Source: Xanthobacteraceae bacterium (lineage in GTDB: Bacteria > Pseudomonadota > Alphaproteobacteria > Rhizobiales > Xanthobacteraceae). Taken from it: a stretch of DNA of 8,478 nucleotides. The notes beneath the pieces are model-generated. The model saw nothing but the letters and a program-made list of their open reading frames with translations. It ran no database searches and had not been told where the DNA came from. The position numbers were made by a program, and so were the translations under genes. Positions 6,452-8,478 of the stretch are shown piece after piece (position 1 is the first letter of the stretch; each line of letters begins with the position of its first letter). The stretch is taken from the NCBI GenBank assembly GCA_030043175.1, contig JASHYD010000855.1, positions 1 to 8,478 on the forward strand, read 5' to 3'.

Positions 6452-6581
6452 AAAGACAGTACCCCAGGATGTGAGGAATTCGACGGATTGCCGAGCTATT
6501 CTGAGGGTATCAGATGTGTACCTAGCAGTTTGTCGGACTTGGCCCCATCGAGAGATTATCTTAGTCTTTGAATTTGCTCAT
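6452..6581 (-). other. Probable true start of the first toroid-like gene, out of frame by one base
   Basis: On the minus strand GAGG precedes an ATG at 6581 by 7 bases, but its frame (MSKFKD) stops after six codons at TAA. The frame of the downstream gene is open from 6577 and reads 'NSKTKIISRWGQVRQTARYT' and 'SDTLRIARQSVEFLTSWGTV' directly into the ATG at 6451. Removing one A from the AAA run at 6573-6575 would join ATG and this frame (MSNSKTKI...). The extension aligns with the N-terminus of the paralogous gene, which supports it as real coding sequence. Either a point deletion/insertion, an assembly error or a recoding event is involved. Confidence 0.55.
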
Positions 6582-6716
6582 ATTTTAGCCTCAAGACTGG
6601 AAATATCAATCAATGAGTTATCGGCCTAGTCGAGACGCTACAACCTGCTCAAGATAAACCAGTAAAAGCTGGCTTCTGATCGATGTCCAAGGCGGCTCCC
6701 GTTAGTGGACCAGGGC
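6582..6716 (-). other. Spacer between the small proline-rich gene and the first toroid-like gene
   Basis: About 135 bases, AT-rich toward the downstream gene. I see no strong hairpin followed by T, and no second small gene. Besides the GAGG ahead of the ATG at 6581, nothing regulatory is clear. Such a gap after a small first gene could house an attenuator that sets a precursor-to-enzyme ratio, but no structure supports it. Confidence 0.3.
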
Positions 6717-7022
6717 CTAAATCGGTGTGGGGGGCGGGGGGGACGGGGGGACACCTGGTCCCGGCCCAGACGGGGGCGAAGGTTGTGGATGAGGAGGGGG
6801 TTCAGGATGAATTATAAAAAACCAATGACTTTTGTTAAATATCACCATATCAGGCTCTATATTCGTTAGTCCGCTCCTCGACAATTCTTCGAGCAGCCTT
6901 TGCTTTTCTTCATCCTGACTAAGGTTATCCACGTCTTTCAAAATGCCTGACGAGTCTAGTGCCTTCAGGATTTTCCTGATCTCATCTTCGCTAGGTTCAC
7001 GGGGCCCGCTGCTGCTCGGCAT
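6717..7022 (-). CDS. Small leader-like protein with a proline-rich tail, 101 residues (candidate peptide precursor)
   Basis: First gene of the block, with GGGAGGAG 4 bases before the ATG. Residues 11-59 are charged, helical and internally duplicated: 'SEDEIRKILKALDSSGI' resembles 'QDEEKQRLLEELSRSGL'. Then 'IEPDMVIFNKSHWFFIIHP' (55-73) forms a short strand-like hydrophobic stretch, and the last 30 residues contain 17 prolines with Ser, Gly and His, ending PPPPTPI. The acidic helix, a 'SGL..I.PD..IF' turn and a hydrophobic strand before a distinct tail recall NHLP-type leader peptides of RiPP precursors; this likeness is by eye only. There is no Cys, no signal peptide and no double-Gly cleavage site. 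Placed before two homologous helical proteins and a cupin, a modified or scaffold peptide is the favoured idea. Alternatives are a secreted or adaptor-binding proline-rich protein. Confidence 0.68.
   Translation of the reverse strand: MPSSSGPREPSEDEIRKILKALDSSGILKDVDNLSQDEEKQRLLEELSRSGLTNIEPDMVIFNKSHWFFIIHPEPPPHPQPSPPSGPGPGVPPSPPPPTPI
6729..6776 (+). repeat. Long G tracts (C tracts in the coding strand)
   Basis: Runs of 6, 7, 6 and 5 G at 6729-6734, 6736-6742, 6745-6750 and 6772-6776 lie on the plus strand, opposite the coding strand of the proline-rich tail. They satisfy the simple pattern for a G-quadruplex and are prone to slippage, which would change the C-terminus of the small protein. 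Confidence 0.5.
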
Positions 7023-7026
7023 GGCA

Positions 7027-7034
7027 CTCCTCCC
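7027..7034 (-). promoter_or_regulatory. Strong ribosome binding site of the proline-rich small gene
   Basis: GGGAGGAG on the minus strand ends 4 bases before the ATG at 7022. It is the strongest Shine-Dalgarno at the head of the block and suggests high translation of this gene. A TTGACA hexamer lies further upstream (7090-7095, minus), but I find no convincing -10 partner at the usual distance. Confidence 0.65.
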
Positions 7035-7064
7035 AATGGTGATGAATCAAGTTGCGAAACACAG

Positions 7065-7179
7065 CAAAGTGGCTCCTTTCTGTAAAGCATGTCAAGACCG
7101 TTCCAGAGAACCTCGTCGGCGCTGCGCCGGCCCTCTGTCGCCAGCAGACCCGCGCAATAATCCCGAAATGGCTTCTCTC
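7065..7179. repeat. Pair of imperfect 16-bp direct repeats 99 bp apart
   Basis: CAAAGTGGCTCCTTTC (7065-7080) and CGAAATGGCTTCTCTC (7164-7179) match at 12 of 16 positions, and weaker similarity (GCATGTC, GCATAGTC) continues after each. Spaced repeats of this sort occur at the ends of some insertion sequences, for instance the IS21 family, but no transposase is present. It may be a remnant of an element end or a regulator-binding pair upstream of the central block. Confidence 0.35.
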
Positions 7180-7237
7180 GATCGGCATAGTCGGGCGATG
7201 CGGCTGCAGATGCCCCAGAACCGTTCTATGGCGGCGG

Positions 7238-7297
7238 CCAGCATGATGAGAAACCAGCATAATGAGAAACCAGCATAATGAGAAACATGACGAGAAA
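7238..7297. repeat. 16-bp tandem repeat, about 3.75 copies
   Basis: The unit CCAGCATAATGAGAAA occurs exactly at 7254-7269 and 7270-7285, with one mismatch at 7238-7253, and a shortened degenerate copy CATGACGAGAAA follows at 7286-7297. It lies about 220 bases upstream of the first gene of the minus-strand block. No spacer separates the units, so it is a minisatellite-type repeat and not a CRISPR array. Confidence 0.85.
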
Positions 7298-7861
7298 TTG
7301 ACCGTCGCAACGCCCCTACCGCGGCCGCCAAGCATCCAGCGAATGGTGATATCCGCGGCAAGATATATGATACCGGAAAGAACCGGTGTTCCTCAATGCA
7401 TGTTCGTCATAGGTGTTCCTTACAGCCTGTGTCGCCGGGAGAAACACACGCGCCTAATATGGAGGCAAATTTGAAATCGGGAACTTTTCCGTCGGATATC
7501 AGTAAAATCTAGTCTGCAAATTTGGGAAGCAGCGCCAACCATCGCGCAACAGGGTCACTTGAGGGGTTTGCAAGAGGATGCGTTATAGCCGAGCGGAAAT
7601 GACGTGGCACCCATGCGCAAGATCGCCTTGCGTCGCACGAGGAACCTTGCGACAGTTAAGGCGCCAATGCAGGTATTGCGATAGGCCTCCATGGGATCAG
7701 AGGATCACCGCGCAAAAGTCCATCGCTCGGCCGCGGTCCACGCGGGGCGCCGCACTCATCGTAGATGGGCAGAAGCGAGGGTTCGACTTGCTTTATGCGA
7801 TTGCCGCGGTGGGCTCCTCAGCTGTGAGGGACTATGTTGCGGGATAGCATGGCGGGCACCC
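7298..7861. other. Stretch without a supportable gene
   Basis: Open frames exist, but none has a Shine-Dalgarno and convincing composition. The best scrap is plus-strand 'GFDLLYAIAAVGSSAVRDYV' (ending near 7847), which looks like the end of a decayed small protein. I see no repeat, RNA gene or terminator. Confidence 0.4.
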
Positions 7862-8029
7862 GCGCCCCACCGACGCGAATTAAGGGAAGCCTTCGTCAGA
7901 GACGCCGAACAGTCTTTGCATGAAGCACGGCGCCGGGAGCAGCACCTGCTTCACGGCATCACGGGGCTTGAAGAAGAGAGGGTTAGAGGCCCGGAGGTCG
8001 AAAAGCTTTTTTCAGGGGGGAAAGATTGA
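7862..8029 (+). pseudogene. Remnant of a small charged helical protein
   Basis: The last ~50 codons before the TGA at 8027-8029 look coding: 'REAFVRDAEQSLHEARRREQ' followed by 'HLLHGITGLEEERVRGPE' and ending 'KLFSGGKD'. They are highly charged and probably form a coiled helix. Upstream in the same frame the composition becomes unlike a protein and no good start is seen, so the 5' part is probably lost or shifted. The stop overlaps a TTG that opens the next small frame. The family is not recognised. Confidence 0.3.
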
Positions 8030-8208
8030 CGGACGGCCAACAGACGATCGTCGCTATGCTTGTCGTGATTGCGCTCGGTGGCGTGGTGTGGTGAATCATG
8101 ATCGAGGAGATTTTAAAAGTTTTTCAGGGGGTACGTGTAGGGGCGAGCGGTGTCGGTGACTTGTGGTCTTTTGCGAGATTTCGGGCACGTCGAACCGCAA
8201 AGAGGTGA
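8026..8208 (+). pseudogene. Small membrane-anchored ORF interrupted by TGA
   Basis: A TTG at 8026, overlapping the previous stop (TTGA) and preceded by AGGGGGGAAAGA, opens 'TDGQQTIVAMLVVIALGGVV', one hydrophobic membrane helix, then W and TGA at 8092-8094. The same frame continues with ATG at 8098 as 'MIEEILKVFQGVRVGASGVG' and a basic end 'FRARRTAKR' to TGA at 8206-8208. Either one gene was broken by a Trp-to-stop change or these are two tiny peptides. The function is unknown. Confidence 0.3.
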
Positions 8209-8250
8209 GCCGGTCGCAGATTTGCGTCGCCAAGTTCAAATTGACGACGG

Positions 8251-8478
8251 CTACCGGATGCGCTCCGCCAAGAATATTCCAACCAAATAGCCGAGCTGAA
8301 TAGCCGGCCCAACTATCACTATAGCCAAGACGATCGACCAAAAACTGTAACCCCGGGCAATTCCGACTATTAGCGCAAATATCACGGCCAAGGCGATCGC
8401 AGGCACCAGAACCCAAACCTTGAATCGCAGACCGAGTGCAATACCCACTACTAAGCCGATAATTGCCAACGAAAGTGC
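8251..8478 (-). CDS. Small hydrophobic membrane protein (5' end at or beyond the right edge)
   Basis: The frame is open from the window edge to a TAG at 8251. The visible 72 residues from a TTG at 8469 are almost wholly hydrophobic: 'IIGLVVGIALGL', 'WVLVPAIALAVIFALIVGIA' and 'FWSIVLAIVIVGPAIQLGYL', ending 'VGIFLAERIR', which gives two or three membrane helices. A short charged loop 'RGYS' separates the last two. Because the frame has no stop before the edge, the real start may be outside the window, and the TTG is only a candidate. Similar tiny membrane proteins of unknown function are common in Bradyrhizobium and relatives, from memory. Confidence 0.6.
   Translation of the reverse strand, partial: ALSLAIIGLVVGIALGLRFKVWVLVPAIALAVIFALIVGIARGYSFWSIVLAIVIVGPAIQLGYLVGIFLAERIR

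Noticed and set aside
7090..7095. TTGACA on the minus strand as a sigma-70 -35 element
   Set aside because: No acceptable -10 hexamer lies 16-18 bases downstream, so a promoter call is not justified.
7238..7297. CRISPR-like short repeat array
   Set aside because: The 16-bp units follow each other directly without spacers, and no cas gene is present.

Overview
The window looks like an accessory, partly decayed region of a high-GC alphaproteobacterium. I infer Rhizobiales, possibly Bradyrhizobium or a relative. The grounds are the cytochrome P450 at the left edge, a broken fragment of the 'ABC_sub_bind' type of ABC transporter substrate-binding protein, and several tiny membrane-protein genes. 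The genus is inference; no rRNA, tRNA or other marker gene is present. Base composition changes visibly: the flanks are GC-rich, while the central block at about 3170-7020 contains many AT-rich stretches, as expected for acquired DNA.

Layout. (1) 1-588, minus: N-terminal 196 residues of a cytochrome P450 that runs off the left edge, with two small inverted repeats in its upstream DNA. (2) About 600-2600, plus: mostly debris of small genes (a frameshifted membrane-protein fragment, a gene with an in-frame TAA), together with a few small ORFs that still look intact and overlap tightly, two of them behind clear Shine-Dalgarno sequences. The style is that of a phage or mobile-element remnant. (3) About 2600-3170: more debris, including the minus-strand substrate-binding protein fragment. 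(4) 3174-7022, minus: the most interesting part, four genes in one direction. In transcription order they are a 101-residue small protein with a proline-rich tail; a protein with helical-toroid-like motifs and an apparent +1 frameshift near its true start; a diverged paralogue of it, overlapping by 26 bases; and a 424-residue cupin protein with a long helical C-terminal half. (5) 7023-8250: short direct repeats, a 16-bp tandem repeat and weak gene remnants. (6) 8251-8478, minus: a small hydrophobic membrane protein reaching the right edge.

How the genes may work together. The central block has the architecture of a small peptide-modification locus: a short acidic, helical, leader-like protein ending in an unusual tail, followed by a pair of homologous helical proteins (one keeping His residues that the other has lost) and a metal-binding-type cupin. 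I recognise none of the four as a named gene. The paired proteins resemble, from memory, the uncharacterised DUF6895 family. A RiPP-like or other peptide-tailoring role is a hypothesis from gene organisation and sequence character only. The frameshift in the first toroid-like gene could mean that this copy is decaying, or that it is recoded.
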